From Emydura subglobosa (Eukaryota > Chordata > Testudines > Chelidae), in assembly GCA_007922225.1 (NCBI GenBank), contig ML680098.1, positions 1,860,001 through 1,924,000 on the forward strand: a DNA stretch of 64,000 nucleotides, read 5' to 3'. Positions 13,244 to 22,674 of this stretch are shown here, piece by piece (position 1 is the first letter of the stretch; every line of letters starts with the position of its first letter). Made by a program: the position numbers and the translations under genes. Below the pieces are notes generated by a model. It ran no database searches. It saw only the letters and a program-made list of their open reading frames with translations, and was not told the DNA's origin.

Positions 13244-14988
13244 GTATTTCTAATAAGAGCACTAGTAGGCACTCAACAGAACTGGGAGGAGGACAGGGAA
13301 GAGAAAGTGCTTAAAATGATTGCAGAATTCTTAAAAGCTGGTAAAAGGCTTAATCCTGTATAATGATTTACAAAGTGACAAGTAAAATAGATTTACTGTG
13401 ACAGTTTGAAAGGAGACCAACATAAATAAAATTACCACTCACGTGGTCACAATCTCTCCACCACCCTTTTTACCATTAAAAGCATACACAAAAGGAAGTG
13501 CTCTACCAACCTATGTAATGATTCCCCTTTCCCTCCCTCCCCCACACACAATCCAGATCAACAGAAAGAGAGAAAAGAAAACCCAATAATGCATGAAAGC
13601 GGTATGAAGCAATTCCTTCTTAACCCAGGAGAGAGGAAAAAATCAAAATACTGAACTATTTGTTGATCACGAAAATGCTACATTCAAAAATTAAAAATAT
13701 CTATATAGGATATTCCTAAATTGACTAATACTCATGCCCCTCCCCCAAAAAATTTATACTTAATGGGCTTTGAAGTTCAATGTTTCATCCATTCAGTTTG
13801 AGGTGAACTTGAACTGCACTGTAATAGTTGTACTGCACAGAAGAGGCAAAACATAGCACACAGTATTCATAGATTAAGTGTCCTAAACGCTTTCCTGGCC
13901 AGTAAGTGTGATACAGCCACAACCCAGCTCAGATCCTCTGGCATTGTTTGCATTACTTTTACCACTGAATGTCAGCTAGTAATGATTCAATGCTTACATT
14001 AGGTACCCTGGACCAAAAATACATACAAGGGCTCCCACTGTATATTCCTGCCACTTTACTCCACAGAATACATCCAATGTCTTTCACCAAAACACAACAA
14101 AACCATAAAACTTTACCAACTTGTATAAATACAGGTCTCCTTCACACTGCACTTCTGATGTGCTAGTAACATTTCAGTTTCTTTGTCAAGGTTGTTGTCT
14201 CTCAAACTGTGTTTACACAAGTACCAAGGGGTGAGTTTTCTTCCACTGAAGCAAACTCATTCAGCTTCCAGCTGTGCAGCAAAAAGCATTTAAACACACT
14301 GGCTAGAGACCAGCTGCTCTTCCCTGCCTGCATTGAATTTCTGTCAACTGCACTACACTTCACAACCTACTGCACAATCTTAATCCACACACAGAGCAGA
14401 TCACAGGCCCAGAAGGACCTGATCTTCAGTTACAGAGCAAGGGGATGCTGCAGCTTGGCGTTGCCATTTCTCCTTCCGTTAATCCCTCTGCCTTGCACAG
14501 ATCACAAGGAATTGAATCTGCACTTAAGAGGCTCTCTCTCTCTCCCCCCACCATCCCTTTTCAGCCTCCTCCCCCATCCTTCACCCCCCCAGTGCCCTAG
14601 AGCTACAGCACATCACAGCCACCAGAACCTAGCTGATGCTAATCATGTTTCTATCAGCAGTCCCAGGCTCTCCCTCTCTTGGGGGGACGGGGGCGAGGGG
14701 GAGGAGAGACACATACACACGCTCCAGCGCCTTTGCCAATTACATCAACCCTTCCAAACACTTGCTGTGGCTGCTAGTGCTAGTAACCCTCACCCCAGCA
14801 GACAATCCATTGCTCCAAAGCCCAGCCTAAAAACCACACTACCTTGCCTGGCGGTTCTCCCCCATCCCTCTTTTCTGGTGGGACATCATCATGTAAAGAA
14901 AACCCCCCAGATCAATGCTCTCTCCTCGATGCACGTTCCTTTTATGCCACCTTCTTCAGTGGCCTCTCCATCAGGCATCTGTTTCACA
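13244..14988. other. Noncoding stretch with pyrimidine-rich end
   Basis: Mostly AT-rich. It becomes C/T-rich from about 14430, with gggggacgggggcgagggg near 14682-14702. A long plus-strand open frame (14209-15141) runs across it, but that frame is compositionally biased (Ser/Pro/His/Leu), lacks recognisable domains and ends inside a repeat. I therefore do not call a gene. Confidence 0.5.
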
Positions 14989-15117
14989 GGTGCCAGAACT
15001 AGGGGTGCTCCTGCTCCCACTCCCCCTGGCTTGAAGTGGTTTCCGTCATCTACAGGGTTTACAGTTTGGTTCAACGGCTCTCAGCACCCCCCACTATACA
15101 AATTGTTCCAGCACCCC
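14989..15117. mobile_element. Short interspersed element with GGTGC ends
   Basis: The segment begins ggtgccagaactaggggtgc. The reverse complement of its end (ggggtgctggaacaa) matches that start imperfectly, suggesting terminal inverted repeats and a MITE-like element. Interior blocks such as acagggtttacagtttgg recall an element I associate with turtle genomes. No clear target duplication is visible. Confidence 0.5.
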
Positions 15118-15137
15118 GGACATGCTGTTTCCTTTAC

Positions 15138-15211
15138 CTGAATATAGTGAATCCACATGAATAATACCCTCTTCCCCTACAAACAGGTCGATAACCGCCA
15201 AGGGCATCTTG
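15138..15211 (-). CDS. Candidate internal exon, unknown gene
   Basis: On the minus strand a strong acceptor (a polypyrimidine tract ending TTTTCTTTTACAAG) precedes a 74-base block that ends in TTCAG followed by GTAAAG, a good donor. One frame is open throughout, with an ATG near its start and residues KMPLAVIDLFVGEEG near the N-terminus, and it enters and leaves in a split codon. A second frame is also open. I do not recognise the protein. It could be an exon of a minus-strand gene driven from the 43-46 kb promoter region, a noncoding exon or a chance arrangement. Confidence 0.3.
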
Positions 15212-16164
15212 CTTGTAAAAGAAAAAAAAGTGTTAACATTAAGATTCTAAAATACAGAATTTTTTTTTTAAAGCAGCTTGATGTTTACTTTACACAACCC
15301 TGGACTTACGTACACATTTGAAGTCATCTGATTCAACCACAAGACTGTAAAATTATTATTCATTAAGCAGGCTTTGGAAAAATTCAGTCTGATTTCACAC
15401 TTGCAAGAAATACACATGGTTCTCTGCAGAATCCCTATTGTTTAAAATAGTCTCTAAATAGGAAGCACTGATTTAAATTGACGTTTGGAAACTTGTAATC
15501 AAGTCTGCCACCGTTCATCCCCCCCCCCCCTCCATCAGCTCTGTTGGAACACACAATGCTGCATCTTTACATGATATCTGACTGTACAGGATAAGCTTAA
15601 GTAAAGTGACAACACCCATGTTTATCCAACAGCCTCTTCCCCCCTCCCCCGCAAAGAGCACATATCTCCATCTGAGTCTTAACCACTGTTTGTTCACAGA
15701 CTTGTAAAGTACATGCAGAAATGCCTAATGATAATCTGATCTGGCATCCAAGTGTTCTCCCATCACCCCCCTCCCTGGTGAGCAGTTGCCTTCTTAGCAC
15801 ACTGGTTGATGTTATAATTTGCTTGCCAATCCTCCAAGGAAGGAAGCAAAGTGGGGGAACTAAAATCAGTGTAGCATCATTAGCACACGGCTGCTGGACT
15901 TTCAGATTTTCATGTGCTGACAGCTCTTCTCAAAACAAATATTAATAGCACCTAAGAACTACCCCCAGAAGCAGTTAGGACACAAGCCTTTCCCTCAAAC
16001 CAGGGACTAAAAAAAATCATGGCTATCAAAGCAGAGATCAATAAGGGATATGCTTAAACAGATAGTACAGATAAAAACAATGAACCCAATCCTGCAGACA
16101 CTCAGGCACCTGAATATCCTTAGTTCTATTGATTGAAGAGTGATTATTCACAAACAGTTATTTT
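15212..16164. other. Noncoding stretch
   Basis: No gene is seen. It contains a C-run at 15519-15530 and short chance frames on both strands only. Confidence 0.55.
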
Positions 16165-16366
16165 ACTCTAGTACCCTGAGGCTCCAACTGAGATTGACAC
16201 TCCATTGTGCTAGGTGCAGTACAAAAAAAATGTAGGGAGGCAATCCCTGCTCCAAATAGGCAAGTCAGACAGAGACTGGGACTGCTGTTTTCCTTTTTAC
16301 AGATAGGACACCAAATTACAGAAAGTTTCAATAATTCACCCATGTCTGTAGTGCAGGTCACAATTA
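16165..16366 (-). repeat. MIR/L3-like SINE or LINE-tail fragment, left part
   Basis: Blocks such as ccattgtgctaggtgcagta, then a phrase resembling the reverse complement of a MIR core (cagataggacaccaaattac through caataattcaccca), indicate an old amniote repeat on the minus strand. It is interrupted by the TA-flanked MITE at 16367-16484 and resumes at 16487 with tgaatccaggcaatctgag. Confidence 0.5.
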
Positions 16367-16484
16367 GGGTGACCAGATGGCCCAATTTTATAGAGACAGT
16401 ACCAATAGTCAGGGCTTTGTCATATACAAACTCCTATTACCCCCACCCCTGTCCCAATTTTTCACACTTGTTGTCTGGTCACCC
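16367..16484. mobile_element. 118-bp MITE, GGGTGACCAGA ends, TA flanks
   Basis: The element starts GGGTGACCAGATGGCC and ends TTGTCTGGTCACCC, a nearly perfect terminal inverted repeat. TA lies directly outside both ends. TA duplication fits Tc1/mariner-type insertion. It has no coding capacity. Relatives are at 33159-33277 (same orientation) and 20171-20281 (opposite orientation). It sits inside an older MIR-like repeat, which dates it as younger than that repeat. Confidence 0.8.
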
Positions 16485-16486
16485 TA

Positions 16487-16555
16487 GTCAGTATTGAATC
16501 CAGGCAATCTGAGTCCCAATTCAATGCCTTAACCCGAAAACTGTCTTTTCTCACT
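16487..16555 (-). repeat. MIR-like SINE, right part
   Basis: Continuation of the repeat interrupted by the MITE. The text gaatccaggcaatctgagtc followed by aattcaatgccttaacc resembles the reverse complement of the MIR 5' region. Confidence 0.45.
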
Positions 16556-16637
16556 ACATCCAGTAAAAACCTTTTATAGGACTGGGTCCAATGTTTCCAG
16601 AACAACAGTATATACATTTCTTTAACTGTGTTAATAA

Positions 16638-16890
16638 GTAGGCCTCCGGTCCTGCAAGGTCTTAATGCAAGGTGCTGAACTTTACATTCTGAATAGCCCC
16701 ATGTCCTATTGCAGGATCAGGGCCTGGTAATATTAAAAGCTCAGCTATTTTAGAAATCTAAAATAGGTCCTGAATTTGCAAATACTTAATCAAGTGCTTA
16801 AATACACACAAGTAGTTCCATAGAGCTCAAGGGGACTATTCATGTGCTTAATGTTCACTGTGTAAAAGTGTATTTTTCAGGATAGAGGCT
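16638..16890. repeat. Ancient inverted-repeat family copies
   Basis: ggtcctgcaagg near 16648 pairs with ttgcaggatcagggcc near 16710, a large imperfect palindrome. A second related unit runs from about 16768 (cctgaatttgcaaatactta) to 16890. Both have the look of the amniote palindromic family with ends resembling ATCCTGCAAA. They are heavily diverged. Confidence 0.35.
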
Positions 16891-17664
16891 CTACTTTTTC
16901 TCATTTGGGATTGCTGTACCTTTTGCATCTCACTCAGTATGTACAACGCTTTAGGGTGAGAGAGGTACAAAGATGAGTTTGGGGCACAAATACTTCTTGC
17001 AATGTCATGATCCCAAACAAAAGGGCACTATAGTACTAGTGCTTGAGAAATGAAGAGTTAAGACAACCAGTAACCAGCCGAGTCTCATCCTCCCAACATG
17101 TGAAAAGTAAATTAGATCAGTAAATGTTTCAGTTTTAAAGGGACACTGTCAACTTGAAAATAATAGTTTCCAGATTTTTCCTCCACCTAATTTTAGCTAT
17201 TACTTGCAACGACAGAAATAAAACAAAAAGAGATTAAGATTAGAGGAAAAATTATATCCTTTTTTAGTTGTATTACTACTTTGTGCATTTGACAGCACTG
17301 TGTAGAGTCAGTTTAACCATTTCCTCCTGTATAGACATTTCCTATGTCAGATTCCTCTGTTGATGTGGATCTTACACACACCAATAAGGGAAAGAAACAC
17401 TTTTTTTTCCTAAAGAGGAAAGTATGACAATAAAGACAGGAAAATTGGTAGGGCACTCAGTAGTAAATGAAATATTAAAAATAATAATAATAATTAACTA
17501 GATTTCAGTTTGGTATCTCTTTAATACTCTAAAGGAGTTATTAGTGGCACAGACAAAGATTTTTTTATTATTAATAATTTTAATTGTGAGAGTGCCACAT
17601 TAAATGAACTTCCTACTTTGTGTTATAGTACAGTGAATCTTCAAAAGTAAGATGCAAGATGTAG

Positions 17665-17810
17665 TAATAATAATATATATTAATAATAATATATATTATA
17701 AAGATATAATAATACATAAGCTACATTATAATATACAATATTGTAATATATATTGTAATATATAATGTACATTATATATATTATAAAGATGTAATAATAA
17801 TTACATATTT
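17665..17810 (+). repeat. TAA/TA-rich low-complexity block
   Basis: About 145 bases almost entirely of A and T, built from taa, tata and attata units with local self-complementarity (attataatatac / gtaatatat). It is likely an expanded AT microsatellite that could extrude as cruciform DNA. Confidence 0.85.
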
Positions 17811-18456
17811 TAGTATCCACACACATTCCTTTCGATTCCCATCAAGCCAAATTTTCCTGACACTGTATTAACAGATCTGAGTAGTTCTTTGGCTGAAAAG
17901 AGCAGGAAAAAAGTTTTCATTTGAAAAGGGGTTCCGAGGACACATTCTGAGAGTTTAAAGATGAAGTCCTCTGCTTACATATATTAAACTATATGATTTG
18001 ACTTAGTTCAATCTATATTTTTCAACAGATACATTTCTGAAAAGTTTTAATCCAATGCGTGTGTAAAGCATCATGTTATCTGTGAAAGTCTCCTTAAGGC
18101 GGATCCTTTTGAAATAGAAGGGTTTCAACGAGGAATTTCGTCCTGAGAAGAATTATTAAAGCTACCAACCATGAAAGGAAAAAATGACAAAATCTAGGCA
18201 GAAAGAAAATGGATGGTCTAAATTTTCAAAGGTGTTTTCAAGAGACTGTTTTTGGGTGTTCAATTTGACCTACCTTAAAAGGGACTGATTTTTCACACTG
18301 GATGTGCTAGATTTGGGGCCTCTTTTACACCACCTCATTTAATGCACCCAAAAAACTAATCCCCTTGGAAAATGTACAGAACTGGTCAGAAAAATGTTGT
18401 CCAAACCAAATTTTGATGGAAAAAGTTTGTTTTCCAACCAGCTGCAATTAGTATTA

Positions 18457-18495
18457 AAAAAAAAAAAAAAAAACGAAAGAAAGAAAGAAAGAAAT
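18457..18495 (+). repeat. A17 followed by (GAAA)n
   Basis: A run of 17 A, then cg and five GAAA-type units. This is typical of a microsatellite grown from a poly-A tail, although no SINE body is recognised upstream. Confidence 0.85.
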
Positions 18496-18757
18496 TAATT
18501 ACTTAAGTTTGAGAAACTTGCTGACTTCAACTCTATGAAAAGTATGGAGGATTTCATGAGGGCAACCACAAAGAATGTGTGACAGGATCATTGTTTTGCT
18601 TTGTTTTATAATAAAGGCTGAAAAGAGAAGACTGTTCTGTTTGCAACACTATGCTAGTCAAAAATTTGACACAACACAGAGTTGAGCCATGGGCCCTGAT
18701 CTGAAACACTTATACACATACTTAACTTTTGGCAATGTATTATAATTTATTATTTGT

Positions 18758-18825
18758 ACGCGGAGCAGTCCCTGTCAGGGAGCAGGACCCCATTGTGCTA
18801 AGTGCTGTATAAACACAACATAAAC
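18758..18825 (-). repeat. L3/MIR-like ancient repeat fragment
   Basis: ggagcaggaccccattgtgc followed by taagtgctgtataaacaca matches an old amniote repeat seen in forward orientation at 58312-58432, 33412-33542 and 46748-46882. It is flanked by text resembling the diverged palindromic family (cactta...acttcattcag). Confidence 0.55.
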
Positions 18826-19039
18826 TAGTTCCATTGACTTCATTCAGACTATTCACAATGCCTAATGTTCAGTATGTATATAAGCGCTTGGAGGACTGAG
18901 TCTCTAGTTTCTGTGCATTTGTTCCATCTCTTTGTTTTTTAGGAAACTGAAGACATTTATTTTATGTATTTCTATTCTCCATTTAACCTAAGTATGTAAC
19001 TCCCATTATGCATTAATTTCCAGGTTGACACTAGAGATT

Positions 19040-19125
19040 ATTATTTATTTTGTGTATTAGTATGTTGCCTAGGAGTCCCACTAAGGGACCACGAACCCAT
19101 TATGTGAGGCACTATAAAATGTGCA
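19040..19125 (-). repeat. L3/MIR-like ancient repeat fragment
   Basis: ttatttattttgtgtattag leads into a diverged version of the same block (cctaggagtcccact, then gggaccacgaacccattatg and ggcactataaaatgtgc). It has the same orientation as the copy at 18758-18825. Confidence 0.45.
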
Positions 19126-19811
19126 AAAAACCTGAAACTCCTGCTGCAGCACTTAAGAGGAGGCTTTAAAGCTGCAAAAATTGAACAGGGAGTTGGTCAA
19201 GCAGGCAGCCAAGGGATTCTGCCAATCTGCCTACCTGACAGCTAGTCTTTTCCAAAAAGCAGCTGACTGTACTGTAATGGCTTTTGTATGAATGAGTGGC
19301 AAGGTTGTCAACTAGCAGCTGGCCTGCAGGGAGGATCTGAGAGCTCCTGGTACCGGAGATCTCCATTAGTTCAGTAAGTAGGGACCGGTGTTTCTAGAAG
19401 ATGAGAACCAGGGTTCTTGTGCCAGCTGTCAGTTTGTGTGGTTCATATAGCGTAACAGCAGATTTACTCCATAGCTAATACCCCTCTCCAAAGGTGTCAA
19501 GGCACAGGCTTCAAGGTCACAGCCCTGTCTCCCACCAAATTTCTCAGGGAAAAGGTCCCAGATCATCTTGAGCAGGATGGGGAGCCTGTCTAAAGAAATT
19601 GCTAGTTGTGTAGCAAAACCAATGTGTTCAATAAGATTCACATGAAGATTTTGGATCTGGGGAAATATCACCTTCCTCTGAACCAGAGGAACTCAACTGG
19701 TTGTTCTAGAGAAAACTAAATCGGTGTTAACTAAATTTCCACTTGCAAGCGTTACCATGGAGTTTTAAATGGCCATGAATGCTCAGGATTTTGGATCTAT
19801 GGCTCATCTAA
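19126..19811. other. Unassigned stretch, minus-strand frames
   Basis: Two adjacent minus-strand open frames (19429-19671 and 19166-19366) include residues such as NLHVNLIEHIGFATQLAIS. They are separated by stops and match no family I know. It could be a decayed retroelement or pseudogene fragment, or chance. Confidence 0.3.
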
Positions 19812-20015
19812 GGGTATGTCCACACTGACAACGCTGCCGCTGCGCCGCTGTAGCACTTCAGTGTAGACACTACCTATGCCAGCAGCAGGAGTTCCATCAA
19901 CCCTGTCTACACCAGGAGTTAGGTCAATACAGCTACATCACTCAGGCATGTGAAAAATCCGCACCCCTTGAGAAACGTAGCTATGCCGATTTAAGTTCCT
20001 AGTGTAGACAGGGCC
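19812..20015. mobile_element. Harbinger-like MITE, about 204 bp
   Basis: The element begins GGGTATGTCCACACT and ends AGTGTAGACAGGGCC. TAA lies outside the left end and TTA outside the right end, consistent with a TNA duplication carrying one change. Interior blocks (cagtgtagacactacctatg, gttaggtcaatacagctac) are shared with the split copy at 21585-22202. Confidence 0.7.
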
Positions 20016-20170
20016 TTAGACTAAGTATCTTATAGTGTGCGGAAGAACGCCACATATTGAAGAACCAAACACCACATGCCCTGCAGCACCAGGAGGAGGA
20101 AAGAGGGGGTAACCTTGGAGATTTCTCTTCTTTGTAGTGGCCAGGCCTAACCTTGCCAATTTTCTAAGCA

Positions 20171-20281
20171 GGGCAACTAGATAGCAAGCGTGAAAAATTG
20201 GGACGCTTCTTTGGAGGGAGGGAGGGTGGAATAGTTGCATATATAAGACAAAGTCCCTCATATTGGGACGCCTGGTCACCC
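20171..20281. mobile_element. Diverged TA-type MITE, opposite orientation
   Basis: Begins gggcaactagatagcaagcg and ends gggacgcctggtcaccc. The text is the reverse complement of the family at 16367-16484 and 33159-33277 (agcgtgaaaaattgggacg matches their cccaatttttcacact). The TA flanks have decayed. Confidence 0.65.
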
Positions 20282-20412
20282 AATTTCCAAGGCACGACGA
20301 GATCCTAACCTGAAGTGGTATGGCTTCAGGCAGACTGTCTCCCGTGTCGTTTCAGTTCTCTGCATCACTGTACTGACGATCAGCAGGATTTCAGCCTTCT
20401 AAGTTCATAACT

Positions 20413-20825
20413 AAGGTGACCATATTTCCCAAAAGGAAAACGAGATGTCGCATGGGGCTAGTTTGAGCCACTTCCTCTGCCGGTGCTAGCCTGAGCCACT
20501 CGCCTAACCTTGGTCCCCCATTCCCCATGCAGGACCGCTCACCCAAGCACTGCCTCCCCTGTCCCATGCGAGGCCGAGGTCGCTGCTTGCTCGAGCCCTG
20601 CCTCTCCCCCAGCAGGGGGGCTGGCATCACCACGGGATACGCACCCCCACCCTAACCCCCGCACATTCCTCCACACCCCACTTTTTTGACAGAAGTGGTA
20701 TTTGTCCCGTTTGCTCTTACCAACCTAGTTGTGAACAAATGCCCACTTTTGCCAAAAAGTTGGGATGGCCAGGGCAGGGCTTAAGAAAGGGACTGTCCCA
20801 GCCAAAATGGGACGTATTTATAATC
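20413..20825. mobile_element. GGTGACCATATTTCCC-type element
   Basis: Starts AAGGTGACCATATTTCCC and ends near aaaatgggacgtattta, whose reverse complement resembles the left end. It includes a CpG-containing, GC-rich centre (20450-20650) and a gtttgctcttaccaac block. It is related to the GGGTGACCAGA family by its end sequence but longer. No clear target duplication is visible. The small minus-strand frame inside (20391-20633) is repeat-derived. Confidence 0.5.
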
Positions 20826-20839
20826 TAGACCAAGGCTTC

Positions 20840-21584
20840 ATACAGGAATTGGCTAGAATCAGCCAACCTCACTGACTATCAAAGTTAAGTTCTTTGTGTT
20901 TGTTTTTCTTGCTTCCTAATAATAATGATGCTACCAACCAAGTTGAAATGTTACCATTCTTTAGAGCTTTATACCAGAGAGATGTTAGAAAAGATGACCT
21001 CTATTTGTAGAGGCTTTCCTGGGCCAATTACACATGAAAGATTACATAGTAGAAATGTAAGTAATGCAAGTCCTTCAGTTTCTTACCTTGTTAGCTTTAG
21101 AAAAGAAAAATATCTTAAAAAGAGGCGTTTCTTCTGTAGAAAAATCTATCACACTGGATTTAAAGACCTCCAAATTTACCTTCTTCAGAGACTTGACAAT
21201 ATTCCTTTGATTTTTGCTTTGGGAGTGGTGTGAAGTGGCTACAGGCTAACTAGGGCTATTTCTAGACTTTTTTTAAGTGCATCTTGGGAGCTGTAGTTTT
21301 GAGCACACATTATTCTGTCTGCTTTAAAAGCTTTCTGTTTAAAAGAAACATTTCTCTTAGGAATATATTGTTTGCACTATGCTACTGAAAAGATTTTTAT
21401 AAAGGCAATCTGGCACCTTTCACATGAATTTCATTACCAGACTTGCAGTCCAGTGCTCTGTAGTCACAGAGCAGGTAGAGCAGAATTTAAAGCATCCTCA
21501 CATCTGCTTAATTATTGTACCTCTATCCTCTTTGGTGGTATGGACTGAGAGGTCAGGAGAATGCTTCTAGAGGTAGTTCACGCT
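20840..21584. other. Noncoding stretch
   Basis: No gene is recognised. The plus-strand open frame of 102 codons at 20925-21233 has no recognisable family and no flanking splice signals I trust. Confidence 0.5.
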
Positions 21585-22202
21585 GGCCATGTCTACACGG
21601 CACATGCCATAGCGGCACAGCTAGAGAGCTGCAGCTGGGCTACTGTAGTACTGTAATGTAGACATTTGTTACAGAGATGGACTGGGTTTTTCTGTCACTG
21701 CAGTTAATCCACACCTCCAAGAGACAGGAGGTAGGTTGATAGCAGAATTCTTCCATTGACCTTGATGTCTACACTAGAGCTTAAGTCAGCTTAATTTCAT
21801 CTCTCAGCTAGGCAGCCCATTACTCTGGTTTTAAGCCAAACACTTCTGTTTTTGTATGGTTTGTCCCGTCCATTACAGATATAAACACTGGATATGGCTT
21901 TGTCTGTTATCATCATGGACACAGTGAGGGTGCCATTTTGCAAAGCACAGTGCTCTGCCCTTGCTGGCACAACTTGGGTGGCATGCTCTGCAAAATGGTG
22001 TCCTTGTGAGGTGTGACCTTGTGCTCACCGAGCATGTAAGGTAACCCAGGCTGGGGTAAGCCTATGCTATTCTGGAAGTTTGTGCAAAAGTGTGTGCAAC
22101 CGTGGTGATGTCCTGCAAAAGTTTGTGCAACCGAGATGATGTGAATTTTTCACACCCGAGTAAATAGCTTGATTGACCTACATTTTAGGTGTAAACCAGG
22201 CC
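21585..22202. mobile_element. Harbinger-like MITE split by an insertion
   Basis: The left part begins GGCCATGTCTACACGGCAC and continues to about 21810 with gatgtctacactagagc. The right part (about 22134-22202) has atttttcacacccgagtaaa and ends GTGTAAACCAGGCC. The two parts match the two halves of the copy at 19812-20015. About 320 bases of unrelated sequence lie between them, so a second element probably inserted here. Confidence 0.6.
21811..22133. mobile_element. Possible nested element with internal inverted repeat
   Basis: This stretch separates the halves of the MITE at 21585-22202. It has an internal inverted repeat (gggtgccattttgcaaagca at 21928-21947 against tgctctgcaaaatggtgtcc at 21984-22003) and a short direct repeat (gcaaaagtgtgtgcaaccg and gcaaaagtttgtgcaaccg, near 22084-22132). 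Exact ends and a target duplication are not resolved. Confidence 0.4.
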
Positions 22203-22317
22203 TAAGAGCTTTGTAACACCTGTTACCAATCCTAGTGTAGACAAACGCAACTGTAGTTGTAACACCTCTGAGACCTAGTCTACACTAGAGACTTTTGTTA
22301 ACTAAAATCAGTTTCTT

Positions 22318-22450
22318 GCACCAAAACTCTATGCCTCTCATTGAGGTGGTTTCTGTGTGTCACTTCAAATCACCCTCTCCCCACAACCCAAATCCCCTGA
22401 TTTTGTGACACAATGAAACCACCTCAATGAGAGGCACAGACCTTTTGGCG
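22318..22450. repeat. Subterminal palindrome of the Harbinger element
   Basis: Inverted arms include atgcctctcattgaggtgg (22331-22349) and ccacctcaatgagaggcac (22419-22437). They extend outward imperfectly (gcaccaaaactc against ttttggcgcc) and inward through gtgtcac / gtgacac, with a loop of about 40 bases. It lies just inside the left terminal repeat and may be a transposase binding structure or a separate palindromic insertion. Confidence 0.75.
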
Positions 22451-22674
22451 CCAAACTTTTAGCGACAAAGCGTCAGTGTAGACACCATGCTTGCTTTTGT
22501 CGCAGTAAATGGCCTCCAGGAAGTGTCCCACAATGCCCATCCTGACCGCGCTGGTCATCAGTTCGAACTCCGCTGCCCTGCAGCCATACGCCTCTCCACT
22601 TTAAAGTCCTGAGAATTTTTGAAATTCCACTTCCTACTTGGTTGGCGTGGAGAGCTCACATCTCCTCTGCCCGG

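Larger units (their letters stand above)
16891..18690. other. AT-rich noncoding stretch
   Basis: No gene is seen. It contains the (TAA/TA)-rich block at 17665-17810, the A/GAAA repeat at 18457-18495 and otherwise unique-looking sequence. Confidence 0.55.

Noticed and set aside
14209..15141. 310-codon plus-strand open frame
   Set aside because: It is biased toward Ser/Pro/His/Leu because of C/T-rich DNA, lacks domains, overlaps a short interspersed repeat at its end and runs antisense to the candidate exon at 15138-15211.
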